Below, in pieces: positions 1 through 5,810 of a stretch of 7,125 nt of DNA. Location: the NCBI GenBank assembly GCA_951800675.1, contig CATOKC010000153.1, forward strand, positions 1-7,125, given 5' to 3'. The first letter of the stretch is position 1. Each line of letters begins with the position of its first letter. Position numbers and translations under genes: made by a program. This stretch comes from an uncultured Oscillibacter sp. Lineage in GTDB: Bacteria; Bacillota_A; Clostridia; Oscillospirales; Oscillospiraceae. The notes beneath the pieces were generated by a model. The model was not told the DNA's origin, made no database searches, and worked only from the letters and a program-made list of their open reading frames with translations.

Positions 1-1
1 T

Positions 2-559
2 GAAATCCGGAGCCTGTATTTCGACGATCCCCGGGACACGGCCCTGCGGGAAAAAATTGACGGCGTTGCCAAACGGGAAAAATTCCGAATACGGTACTAC
101 AGCGGCGACGCGTCCTACATCTGCCTGGAGAAAAAGAGCAAGTGGGACGGCCTGTGCGGCAAGCGTTCCGTTCTTCTCAGCACCCAGGAGGTTCAGGCCC
201 TTCTGGAGGGAGACCTGGACTGGATGCCCGGCGGCGGAAGGCCCCTGATTCAAGAACTCTATTGGAAAATGAAATCCAACGGCCTCCGGCCCAAGACGAT
301 TGTGGACTACACCCGGGACGCTTTCATCTTCCCCGCCGGGAACGTGCGTGTCACTCTGGACTACAACATCCGCACCGGCCTTGGGTCCACAGATTTCCTG
401 AATCCCCGCTCCGTTACCGTCCCCGCCGGGGACGCCCCCACCATCCTGGAGGTAAAGTGGGATGAATTTCTCCCCGATGTCATCCGGAACGCAGTACAAC
501 TCCCCGGACGACATACCTCCGCCTTTTCCAAATACGCGGCTTGCCGCGTTTACGGATAA
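2..559 (+). CDS. VTC-domain polyphosphate polymerase, 3' part (5' end outside window)
   Basis: Frame 2 is open from the window edge to TAA at 557-559, giving 185 visible residues. The true start lies upstream. From what I recall of family length (about 230-260 aa), roughly 50 N-terminal residues are missing. The visible part matches the VTC tunnel fold that makes inorganic polyphosphate from NTP. In order it shows IRSLYFDD, then REKFRIRYY with its alternating basic residues, LEKKSKWDG, VDYTRDAF, VTLDYNIRTG, the acidic strand ILEVKWDEFLPDVI (the Glu is the likely metal ligand) and SAFSKY near the end. These correspond in kind to the basic tunnel residues and metal-binding Glu of yeast Vtc4; exact equivalence was not aligned. 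An internal ATG at 224 opens the same frame but is not the start, because conserved sequence continues upstream. DUF4956 follows 21 bp downstream. The family call is firm; polymerase activity is inferred. Confidence 0.9.
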   Translation, partial: EIRSLYFDDPRDTALREKIDGVAKREKFRIRYYSGDASYICLEKKSKWDGLCGKRSVLLSTQEVQALLEGDLDWMPGGGRPLIQELYWKMKSNGLRPKTIVDYTRDAFIFPAGNVRVTLDYNIRTGLGSTDFLNPRSVTVPAGDAPTILEVKWDEFLPDVIRNAVQLPGRHTSAFSKYAACRVYG

Positions 560-580
560 TCAAGAAAGGAACGATTTTGT

Positions 581-1252
581 ATGACTTTTCAAGACATCTT
601 CAAATCCAGCTTTCTGGAGAATGTCACCAGCGTCAGTCTCCTGGACATGAGCTTAGCCTTGATCCTGGCTTTCGGCCTGGGACTGTTCATCTTCCTGGTC
701 TATAAGAAAACCTTCACCGGCGTTATGTACTCCTCTGGTTTTGGCGTAACCCTAGTGGCACTGACGATGATCACTACCATGGTGATTTTGGCCGTTACCA
801 GCAACGTGGTGCTGTCTCTGGGCATGGTGGGCGCGCTGTCCATTGTCCGGTTCCGCACCGCCATTAAGGAGCCTCTGGACATTGCCTTTCTCTTCTGGTC
901 CATTGCCGTGGGCATCGTTTTGGCGGCGGGGCTGATTCCGTTGGCGGTCTTTGGCAGTATGGTGATCGGGTTCATGCTGTTGGTTTTTGTCAACCGGAAA
1001 TCCCGCTGTGACCCCTACATGGCTGTGCTCCAGTGTGACGGCCAGGAAAGCGAAACCCAGGCGACGGACTTTCTCCGGCAGAACACCCGCCGCTGTGTGG
1101 TAAAGAGCAAGACGGTTCAGAAGGACGCCGTGGAGCTGAATCTGGAAATCCGGTTAAAGGACGACAACACCGGCTTTATCAACGCCCTGGCGGACCTTCC
1201 TGGCATCCGCAGCGCGGTGTTGGTAAGCTACAACGGAGATTACATGGGGTAA
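581..1252 (+). CDS. DUF4956 family polytopic membrane protein
   Basis: This 223-residue protein starts at ATG 581, with AAAGGA at 565-570 as ribosome site. Hydrophobic stretches at about residues 22-40, 53-72, 100-118 and 120-137 suggest four membrane segments. Between the second and third lies the family signature LGMVGALSIVRFRTAIKEPLD (about 80-100), a Gly-rich re-entrant-looking stretch with two Arg and a Lys. Residues from about 145 to 223 are soluble and alternate strand/helix (VELNLEIRLKD, then a helix, then AVLVSYNGD), which resembles a small ferredoxin-like or ACT-like regulatory domain; that is inference from pattern only. No biochemical function is established for the family to my knowledge. 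It lies between a VTC polymerase and a CotH kinase, an arrangement I recognise from other Clostridia. A transport, channel or scaffold role for the polyphosphate polymerase is plausible but unproven. Confidence 0.92.
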   Translation: MTFQDIFKSSFLENVTSVSLLDMSLALILAFGLGLFIFLVYKKTFTGVMYSSGFGVTLVALTMITTMVILAVTSNVVLSLGMVGALSIVRFRTAIKEPLDIAFLFWSIAVGIVLAAGLIPLAVFGSMVIGFMLLVFVNRKSRCDPYMAVLQCDGQESETQATDFLRQNTRRCVVKSKTVQKDAVELNLEIRLKDDNTGFINALADLPGIRSAVLVSYNGDYMG

Positions 1253-1264
1253 AGGAGGTCCTCC

Positions 1265-3103
1265 ATGTCGACCCATAAATACGTAGACAAACTCTGCGCC
1301 GCCGCCCTGGTCCTCTGCCTGCTGCTCACATTTGGATTTATGAACGGCGAAGCTCTGGGCATCCGGCCCGCCGCCTCTGTCATGGGCTATGAGACCCGGC
1401 TGTTCGACACGGAGCGGGTCCATACCATCGATATTGCGATGGACGATTGGGAGGGCTTCCTGGAGACCTGCGAAAACGAGGAATACGCCCAGTGCGCGGT
1501 CATCATCGACGGTGAAGCCTACCAAAATACCGCCATTCGGGCTAAGGGAAACACCTCCCTTACCATGGTTTCCGCCATGGACAGCGACCGCTACAGCTTC
1601 AAGCTGGAATTTGACCACTATGACAGCGGCAGGACCTACTACGGCCTGGATAAGCTGAGCCTGAACAACATCATTCAAGATACCACCTATATGAAGGACT
1701 ACCTTACCTATCAAATGATGGGAGCCTTCGGTGTGGACGCCCCCCTTTGCAGCTACGTCTATATTACCGTCAATGGCCAGGATTGGGGGCTGTATCTGGC
1801 AGTGGAGGGCGTGGAGGACGGTTTTCTCCAGCGGAACTACGGCAGAAATCCTGGTGCGCTCTACAAGCCGGACAGCATGGACTTTGGCGGAGGCCGGGGA
1901 AATGGCCGGGAATTTGATATGAAGAATGTCATGGACCTTGGCGAAAACGGCGCATTCCCCTCTCCGCCCGAGGCTCAGCCATTTGATGGCTCACAGGATA
2001 CTTCCGAAGGCCAACGCCAGCGCGGCGGAGGTCCCGATAGATTCGGAGACGGTCCTGGCGGCGGCATAGGCGGTGACGATGTGAAGCTCCGGTACATTGA
2101 CGACGACCCGGACAGCTACTCCAACATCTTCCAAAACGCCAAAACGGACGTCACCAAGGCGGACCAGACCCGGCTCATTGCCTCGTTGAAGGCCCTCGGC
2201 GAGGGAGAGAGCTTGGAGGACGTTCTGGACATCGACGAGGTTCTCCGCTATTTTGTGGTCCATAATTTTGTCCGCAACGGCGACAGCTATACTGGCTCAA
2301 TGGTTCACAATTACTACCTTTACGAAGAAAACGGCCTTCTCTCCATGATTCCCTGGGACTATAACCTGGCCTATGGCACCTTCCAAGGCAGCGATGCAGG
2401 AAGCGAGGTCAACGCTCCCATTGACTCCCCGGTTTCCGGCGGAGACAGCCGGCCGATGGTGGATTGGATTTTCGACAATCCTACGTATACAGACCTGTAC
2501 CACCAGTATTTCCAGGCGTTCCTGGAAACCGTGGACCCGGCGGCGTTGATCGACAGCGCGGCAGAACAGATCGCCCCTTACGTGGAAAAAGACCCCACCC
2601 GGTTTTATACCTTTGAGGAGTTTGAAGCCGGCGTGGAAACCCTCCGCACCTTCTGCCGCCTCCGGACAGAGAGCATCGCCGGGCAGTTGGCGGGAACCAT
2701 CCCCGCCACAGAGGAAGGACAGGCGGCCGACGCCTCCGCCCTGGTGGATGCCTCTTCCATCACCCTCTCGGACATGGGCACCATGAACCGGGGAGGCTTT
2801 GGCGGAGGGGAAAGGCCCTCCCCTTCCAGCGGCCAAGGGCAACTGGACTCGCAGCCCCCGGCGGAAGGGCCTCCCGGCCAATCGCAGGAAAACCCGGCCA
2901 TACCGGCAATGGAAGCCCAATCCGTGGAAATTCTCCGGCAAGGCCCATCGGAATGGCCCAGAGGCGCCTTCCACGGTGGAGAACTTCCGGGAGGAGGGTC
3001 CGCTCCCCTCAGTGGAGGCACCCTGCTCTTGATCGCGGCATCCCTGGCCGCCCTCCTGGCAGGGCTTTTGGCCGCCCTCCTCTACCAGCGCAGAAAAGGA
3101 TGA
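1265..3103 (+). CDS. CotH-family atypical kinase, membrane-anchored at both ends
   Basis: The protein has 612 residues. ATG 1265 is preceded by AAGGAGGT at 1252-1259, which overlaps the DUF4956 stop. Residues about 10-26 form an uncleaved-looking signal anchor. The CotH domain runs from about 42 to 475, with IRAKGNTS (91-98), YGLDKLSLNN (126-135), GLYLAVEGVED (175-185), HNFVRNGDSY (333-342) and MIPWDYNLAYG (361-371). The last resembles the catalytic PWDxDxS-like motif of CotH, with Asn at the second acidic position. A Gly/Asp-rich low-complexity insert (about 207-270) interrupts the domain. A Gly/Pro/Ser/Gln-rich stalk (about 509-580) leads to a C-terminal membrane helix (584-607) and the basic tail YQRRKG. 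Known CotH members are ATP-dependent protein kinases, first found phosphorylating spore-coat proteins. Here the neighbours (VTC, DUF4956) and the membrane anchors argue for an envelope role, so 'spore coat' should not be transferred as a function. Confidence 0.92.
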   Translation: MSTHKYVDKLCAAALVLCLLLTFGFMNGEALGIRPAASVMGYETRLFDTERVHTIDIAMDDWEGFLETCENEEYAQCAVIIDGEAYQNTAIRAKGNTSLTMVSAMDSDRYSFKLEFDHYDSGRTYYGLDKLSLNNIIQDTTYMKDYLTYQMMGAFGVDAPLCSYVYITVNGQDWGLYLAVEGVEDGFLQRNYGRNPGALYKPDSMDFGGGRGNGREFDMKNVMDLGENGAFPSPPEAQPFDGSQDTSEGQRQRGGGPDRFGDGPGGGIGGDDVKLRYIDDDPDSYSNIFQNAKTDVTKADQTRLIASLKALGEGESLEDVLDIDEVLRYFVVHNFVRNGDSYTGSMVHNYYLYEENGLLSMIPWDYNLAYGTFQGSDAGSEVNAPIDSPVSGGDSRPMVDWIFDNPTYTDLYHQYFQAFLETVDPAALIDSAAEQIAPYVEKDPTRFYTFEEFEAGVETLRTFCRLRTESIAGQLAGTIPATEEGQAADASALVDASSITLSDMGTMNRGGFGGGERPSPSSGQGQLDSQPPAEGPPGQSQENPAIPAMEAQSVEILRQGPSEWPRGAFHGGELPGGGSAPLSGGTLLLIAASLAALLAGLLAALLYQRRKG

Positions 3104-3107
3104 AAAA

Positions 3108-3137
3108 GGACCGCTGTCCTGTTATGGATAGCGGTCC
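3108..3137 (+). terminator. Intrinsic terminator-like hairpin after the cotH-type gene
   Basis: The arm GGACCGCTGTCC (3108-3119) pairs with GGATAGCGGTCC (3126-3137) as 12 bp with one G-U wobble around the loop TGTTAT, 4 bp after the CDS stop. The following tract is short (C then TTTT at 3139-3142), so termination may be incomplete. Confidence 0.75.
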
Positions 3138-3150
3138 CTTTTACATCTCA

Positions 3151-3184
3151 ATTATTAAACAAAACTTAAGTTTTGTTTAATAAT
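3151..3184. repeat. 34-bp perfect AT-rich palindrome between convergent operons
   Basis: The half site ATTATTAAACAAAACTT (3151-3167) is followed with no spacer by its exact reverse complement (3168-3184), centred on CTTAAG. It has only 6 G/C in 34 bp, in a GC-rich neighbourhood. It sits between the two convergent terminators. It could be a symmetric protein-binding site, a cruciform, an auxiliary bidirectional terminator stem, or the remnant of a small inverted-repeat element. The sequence does not decide among these. Confidence 0.9.
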
Positions 3185-3190
3185 AAGACT

Positions 3191-3227
3191 TAAAAGCGGG
3201 ACAGGCCCTCTCCGGCCCGGCCCGCTT
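3191..3227 (-). terminator. Intrinsic terminator of the DUF1858-trmK-nif3-yebC operon
   Basis: Read on the - strand, AGCGGGCCGGGCC (3226-3214) pairs with GGCCTGTCCCGCT (3207-3195) over 13 positions, with one C/T mismatch and one wobble, around the 6-nt loop GGAGAG. The T tract TTTTA follows directly. It lies 8 bp beyond the yebC stop. Confidence 0.88.
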
Positions 3228-3234
3228 CTCATCG

Positions 3235-3969
3235 TCAATCGTTGTCCCAGTTATGCCAGACGTTTTGCACGTCGTCACTGTCCTCCAGCATGTCAATGAG
3301 CTTTTGCATGTTTTTCACATCGCCCTCTCCGCTGAGCGTGATGTAGTTCTGCGGCACCATCTCCACCTCGGCGTTGACGAAACTGTACCCCTTCTCTTCC
3401 AGGGCCTTCACCACGCCGTTGAACGCGTCGGGATCGCAGGTGATTTCCAGGGCGGGGCCGTCGGCCTCAAAGTCGGCGGCGCCAGCGTCTAGTGCGTCCA
3501 TCATGACGGTTTCCTCGTCCAACTCCCCATCTTCGTTGTCAATGACAATGACACCCTTTTTGTCGAAGGACCAGGACACGCAGCCGATGGCTCCCAGGTT
3601 GCCGTTGCATTTATCAAAGGCATGGCGGACCTCCGGTGCGGTACGCTGACGGTTGTCGGTCAGGGCCTCCACGATGACGGCCACACCGCCGGGGCCGTAG
3701 CCCTCGTAGGTGACGGCCTCATAGCTGTCGGTATTTCCCGCTCCCAGGGCCTTGTCGATGGTCCGTTTGATGTTGTCGTTGGGCATGTTAACCGCTTTTG
3801 CTTTGGCAATAACGGTGGCCAGCCGGGAATTGTTGTTGGGGTCGCCGGATCCACCCTCTTTGACGGCAACGATGATTTCACGGGCGATCTTGGTGAAGGC
3901 GGCAGAGCGCTTGGCATCCGCCGCACCCTTGGTTTTCTGGATATTATGCCACTTGGAATGTCCTGACAT
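3235..3969 (-). CDS. yebC: YebC/TACO1 family protein (YebC1 type)
   Basis: The 244-residue protein has the normal family length. It opens with MSGHSKWHNIQKTKGAADAK, followed by AFTKIAREI, the Asn-rich NNNSRLATVIAKAKAVNMPNDNIKRTIDKA and YEGYGPGGVAVIVEALTDN, all YebC hallmarks. Two alpha/beta domains follow the helical N-terminus, and the C-terminus is very acidic (LEDSDDVQNVWHNWDND). The MSGHSKW start resembles YebC/YrbC (YebC1) rather than the shorter-start YeeI (YebC2) type. The family was first described as DNA-binding transcriptional regulators (PmpR). Later work ties it to the ribosome, as TACO1 and as factors relieving stalling on proline-rich stretches, so a translation role is the better default. 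The ATG is preceded by GGAAGGAG at 3980-3987, inside the 3' end of nif3 and 5 bp from its stop, so translation is probably coupled. Confidence 0.96.
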   Translation of the reverse strand: MSGHSKWHNIQKTKGAADAKRSAAFTKIAREIIVAVKEGGSGDPNNNSRLATVIAKAKAVNMPNDNIKRTIDKALGAGNTDSYEAVTYEGYGPGGVAVIVEALTDNRQRTAPEVRHAFDKCNGNLGAIGCVSWSFDKKGVIVIDNEDGELDEETVMMDALDAGAADFEADGPALEITCDPDAFNGVVKALEEKGYSFVNAEVEMVPQNYITLSGEGDVKNMQKLIDMLEDSDDVQNVWHNWDND

Positions 3970-3974
3970 GGTGT

Positions 3975-4763
3975 TTATTCTCCTTCCGCATAGTACTGAA
4001 TCGCTTCCTTATGGGAAGCGGATTTTTGAATTTGCAGGTCTGGAAACCGTCCGGTCAAAAAGGCAATCACCTTCTCACAGACCGGGTCCTCCGTGGGGAA
4101 GTGTCCCGCGTCGACGAGGTTGATGCCCTTCACCTTCGCGTCCACAAACTGGTGATAGCCCAAATCAGAGGTGACAAAGGTATCGCACCCGGCCGCGATG
4201 GCGGCATCCTCAAACTCCCCGCAGGATCCGCCGCCCACGGCCACCCGGTGAACGGGTTTCCCGGCGTCAGCATAACGTACGCCGTTGCAACCCAGGGCCT
4301 TAGAGACAAAACGGACAAACTCCCGCAGCGCCATAGGCTCCGCCCGCCAGCCGCAGCGACACACTCCCTCCTTGGTGAAGCACTCCAGATTCTGGAGGCC
4401 GAGAGCCTGGGCCAACACATCGTTGACGCCGCCTTCCGCAATGTCCAGATTGGTGTGCATGCAGATGGCGGACACATTGGCCCGCAGCAACCTCGTCAAC
4501 AAGCTGCCCTGGAAGGTATCATCCCGTACCGTCTGCACCTGGGACCATTTGCAATTCATAATGGGATGGTGGGCGACAATCAGCTGGCAGCCCGCCGCGA
4601 TGGCCTCCTCCGCCACCGCATGGGTGATATCCAGCGCCACCATGCAGCGGTCGACCTCCTGACAGGGGTCCCCCAGCAGATGCCCCACGTTATCCCACTC
4701 CATCGTCCCCTCCCGGGGCGCCAGCTCAAAAAGAGCCGCCTCGATTTCACGAACCGTTGGCAC
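3975..4763 (-). CDS. Nif3-like dinuclear metal centre hexameric protein
   Basis: The protein has 262 residues. The six-ligand set of the Nif3/DUF34 family is visible: AHHP (His65, His66), MHTNLD (His103, Asp107) and GHFPTE (His221, Glu225). Also present are the N-terminal REIEAALFELAP..EWDNVGHLLGD and the central GGGSCGEFEDAAIAAGCDTFVTSDLGYH. It has the short form without the extra CutA1/PII-like middle insert of some members. The start is GTG at 4763, chosen because AGAGGAG (4771-4777) lies 7 bp upstream. It overlaps the 3' end of trmK by 17 bp, a pairing very common in Bacillota. The family forms hexameric toroids binding two metals. Its substrate is unsettled; GTP-cyclohydrolase-like annotations are doubtful, and metal insertion or nucleotide-related phosphodiester hydrolysis have been proposed. 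All metal ligands are intact, so it is likely functional. Confidence 0.95.
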   Translation of the reverse strand: MPTVREIEAALFELAPREGTMEWDNVGHLLGDPCQEVDRCMVALDITHAVAEEAIAAGCQLIVAHHPIMNCKWSQVQTVRDDTFQGSLLTRLLRANVSAICMHTNLDIAEGGVNDVLAQALGLQNLECFTKEGVCRCGWRAEPMALREFVRFVSKALGCNGVRYADAGKPVHRVAVGGGSCGEFEDAAIAAGCDTFVTSDLGYHQFVDAKVKGINLVDAGHFPTEDPVCEKVIAFLTGRFPDLQIQKSASHKEAIQYYAEGE

Positions 4764-5445
4764 GCCGCCACTCCTCTCTCATAGACAGCAGCGCGGTGAT
4801 GATCTCCCGCAGTCTGTCCGCTTTTTCCCGCCCTTTGCCGGAGCGGTTGATTCCCACCACCGCCGTTTGCAGGCGGATGATTTTTTGAATGATGTACCGC
4901 TCTCCCAGCGGGTCGTGCAGCAGGGCCGCCCCGCCGTAAAGCTGCCCAAGGGTCAGGAACATCTCCCCTCCCCCGGCCTCCATCACCGGGTAAAGGACAC
5001 CCCTGTCCTCCACCAGGGCCTCCCGGCGGATGGCGTAGCCGTTCTCGGCCAGAAAGGCCCGGAGGGTTTCCGCCCGGGTCTGGGGCTGGAGCAACAGCGT
5101 GTGCCTCTCCCTGGCGGTCCAAAGAGCCCGCGCCAGAATGGCGGCAATGTTCTCGCCCCCCATTCCGGCGATGACGATGGTGTCCACCTCTTCCGGCGAG
5201 ACCACCGCCAAGCCGTTCCCAAGCCGGTAGTCGATGCCGTCCGCGCCCCAGGTTCTCCCGGTCTCACGGGCCCGGGCCAGGGGTCCCTCCCGCAGATCGC
5301 AGGCAATGGCAGAGACCACGCGCCCGTGGAGCCGAAGCCACACGGGCAGGTAAGCGTGATCTGTGCCAACATCGGCGAGCCACGCGCCGGGGGGCACCCA
5401 GTCCGCCAGCAGCTGGAGACGGGGTGTTAGTTCCAAGTCCCGCAA
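4747..5445 (-). CDS. trmK: tRNA (adenine(22)-N1)-methyltransferase TrmK
   Basis: This 232-residue class I SAM methyltransferase methylates N1 of A22 in the tRNA D-loop region of Gram-positive bacteria. Motif I is DVGTDHAYLPVWL (25-37), including Asp29, which corresponds to the catalytically important Asp of Bacillus TrmK. IACDLREGPLARAR (47-60) is motif II, and IAGMGGENI (92-100) is the motif IV region. LQPQT (119-123) and the C-terminal helical coiled-coil part (about 165-232, IIQKIIRLQ ... KADRLREIITALL) complete the family architecture. The start is TTG at 5445, 7 bp after the DUF1858 stop, with GGAG near 5457-5460. The TTG at codon 4 (5436) is a weaker alternative, and no ATG fits near the N-terminus. 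A weak start plus close coupling suggests translation depends on the upstream gene. Confidence 0.94.
   Translation of the reverse strand: MRDLELTPRLQLLADWVPPGAWLADVGTDHAYLPVWLRLHGRVVSAIACDLREGPLARARETGRTWGADGIDYRLGNGLAVVSPEEVDTIVIAGMGGENIAAILARALWTARERHTLLLQPQTRAETLRAFLAENGYAIRREALVEDRGVLYPVMEAGGGEMFLTLGQLYGGAALLHDPLGERYIIQKIIRLQTAVVGINRSGKGREKADRLREIITALLSMREEWRRANGS
4771..4777 (-). promoter_or_regulatory. Ribosome binding site fixing the GTG start of the Nif3 gene
   Basis: AGAGGAG on the - strand lies 7 bp upstream of GTG 4763 and within the trmK coding end. It supports the non-ATG start and independent re-initiation in the 17-bp overlap. Confidence 0.75.
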
Positions 5446-5452
5446 GGCGGCG

Positions 5453-5662
5453 TCACTCCGCCTTTTTGTTGGCCTCTTCGTTCACCAGGGCCAGCAGCTT
5501 TTCCACGTCGATGCCGTGGACCATGCAGGCCTCCTCCACGGTCTCTCCCCGGGAGGAGGGGCAGCCCAGGCAGTGCATGCCGATGGACAGGAAGATGGGT
5601 GCGGTGTGGGGGGCGATGTCCAGGATATCGCCGATGATGGTGTCTTTTGTAATCTCGATCAT
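5453..5662 (-). CDS. DUF1858 domain protein, CxxC redox-disulfide type
   Basis: This 69-residue protein begins MIEITKDTIIGDILDI and carries the family motif GMHCLGCP (28-35, Cys31 and Cys34), followed by TVEEACMVHGIDVEKLLALVNE. The domain is known as a 'hybrid cluster protein-associated redox disulfide domain' and is related to the N-terminal domain of ScdA/RIC-type proteins. A redox or thiol role is suggested, but no substrate is known. The reading frame opens earlier (5710), but the 16 extra residues are not family-like, and GGAGGA at 5671-5676 sits 8 bp before ATG 5662, so the shorter form is chosen. It is the first gene of the operon with trmK, the Nif3 gene and yebC. Confidence 0.92.
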   Translation of the reverse strand: MIEITKDTIIGDILDIAPHTAPIFLSIGMHCLGCPSSRGETVEEACMVHGIDVEKLLALVNEEANKKAE

Positions 5663-5670
5663 TTCTGGAT

Positions 5671-5676
5671 TCCTCC
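5671..5676 (-). promoter_or_regulatory. Ribosome binding site deciding the DUF1858 start
   Basis: GGAGGA on the - strand with 8-bp spacing to ATG 5662 favours the 69-residue form over the longer in-frame opening at 5710, which has no comparable site. Confidence 0.8.
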
Positions 5677-5700
5677 GTGTTGAAATAGGTTTCGGCGTTC

Positions 5701-5739
5701 GGCTGCCCATTCCTTTGGAACAAATTTCCGCGGACAGCC
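5701..5739 (-). other. Hairpin in the leader of the DUF1858-trmK operon
   Basis: On the - strand, GGCTGTCC (5739-5732) pairs with GGGCAGCC (5708-5701) as 8 bp with one G-U. A small inner stem GGAA/TTCC (5729-5726 with 5720-5717) sits inside the loop. It lies between the predicted transcription start and the ribosome site. There is no U tract, so it is not a simple terminator. It does not match a riboswitch I recognise. Confidence 0.5.
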
Positions 5740-5750
5740 ATCGTTCCGCT

Positions 5751-5779
5751 ATTATACTCTATTATTTGCCCGAATTCAA
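5751..5779 (-). promoter_or_regulatory. Sigma-A type promoter of the DUF1858-trmK-nif3-yebC operon
   Basis: On the - strand, -35 TTGAAT (5779-5774), a 17-bp spacer and -10 TATAAT (5756-5751) are near consensus. The expected start is around 5744, giving a leader of about 80 nt before ATG 5662. It lies only 32 bp beyond the stop of the upstream same-strand gene. Confidence 0.85.
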
Positions 5780-5810
5780 TAGAAAATCCGACAAAAGCCG
5801 AAAGCGGTCC

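Noticed and set aside
224..559. ATG at 224 as the start of a small gene
   Set aside because: Conserved VTC sequence continues in frame upstream to the window edge, so this ATG is internal to a truncated gene.
1154..1714. 186-codon - strand open frame across the DUF4956/CotH junction
   Set aside because: It runs antisense across two well-supported genes and their ribosome site, with no family-like sequence.
2297..2974. 225-codon - strand open frame inside the CotH gene
   Set aside because: It is a shadow of a GC-rich gene with recognisable CotH motifs. No ribosome site or family pattern supports it.
3151..3184. Palindrome as a CRISPR repeat or phage attachment core
   Set aside because: There is a single copy, with no spacers, no integrase and no flanking tRNA in the window.
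4011..4784. 257-codon + strand open frame opposite the Nif3-like gene
   Set aside because: It is antisense to a gene with all metal ligands intact. Its sequence is low-complexity, with His/Arg/Gly and no recognisable domain, as expected from a GC-rich shadow frame.
5663..5710. 16-residue N-terminal extension of the DUF1858 protein
   Set aside because: The extension is not family-like. The ribosome site at 5671-5676 lies inside it and points to ATG 5662.
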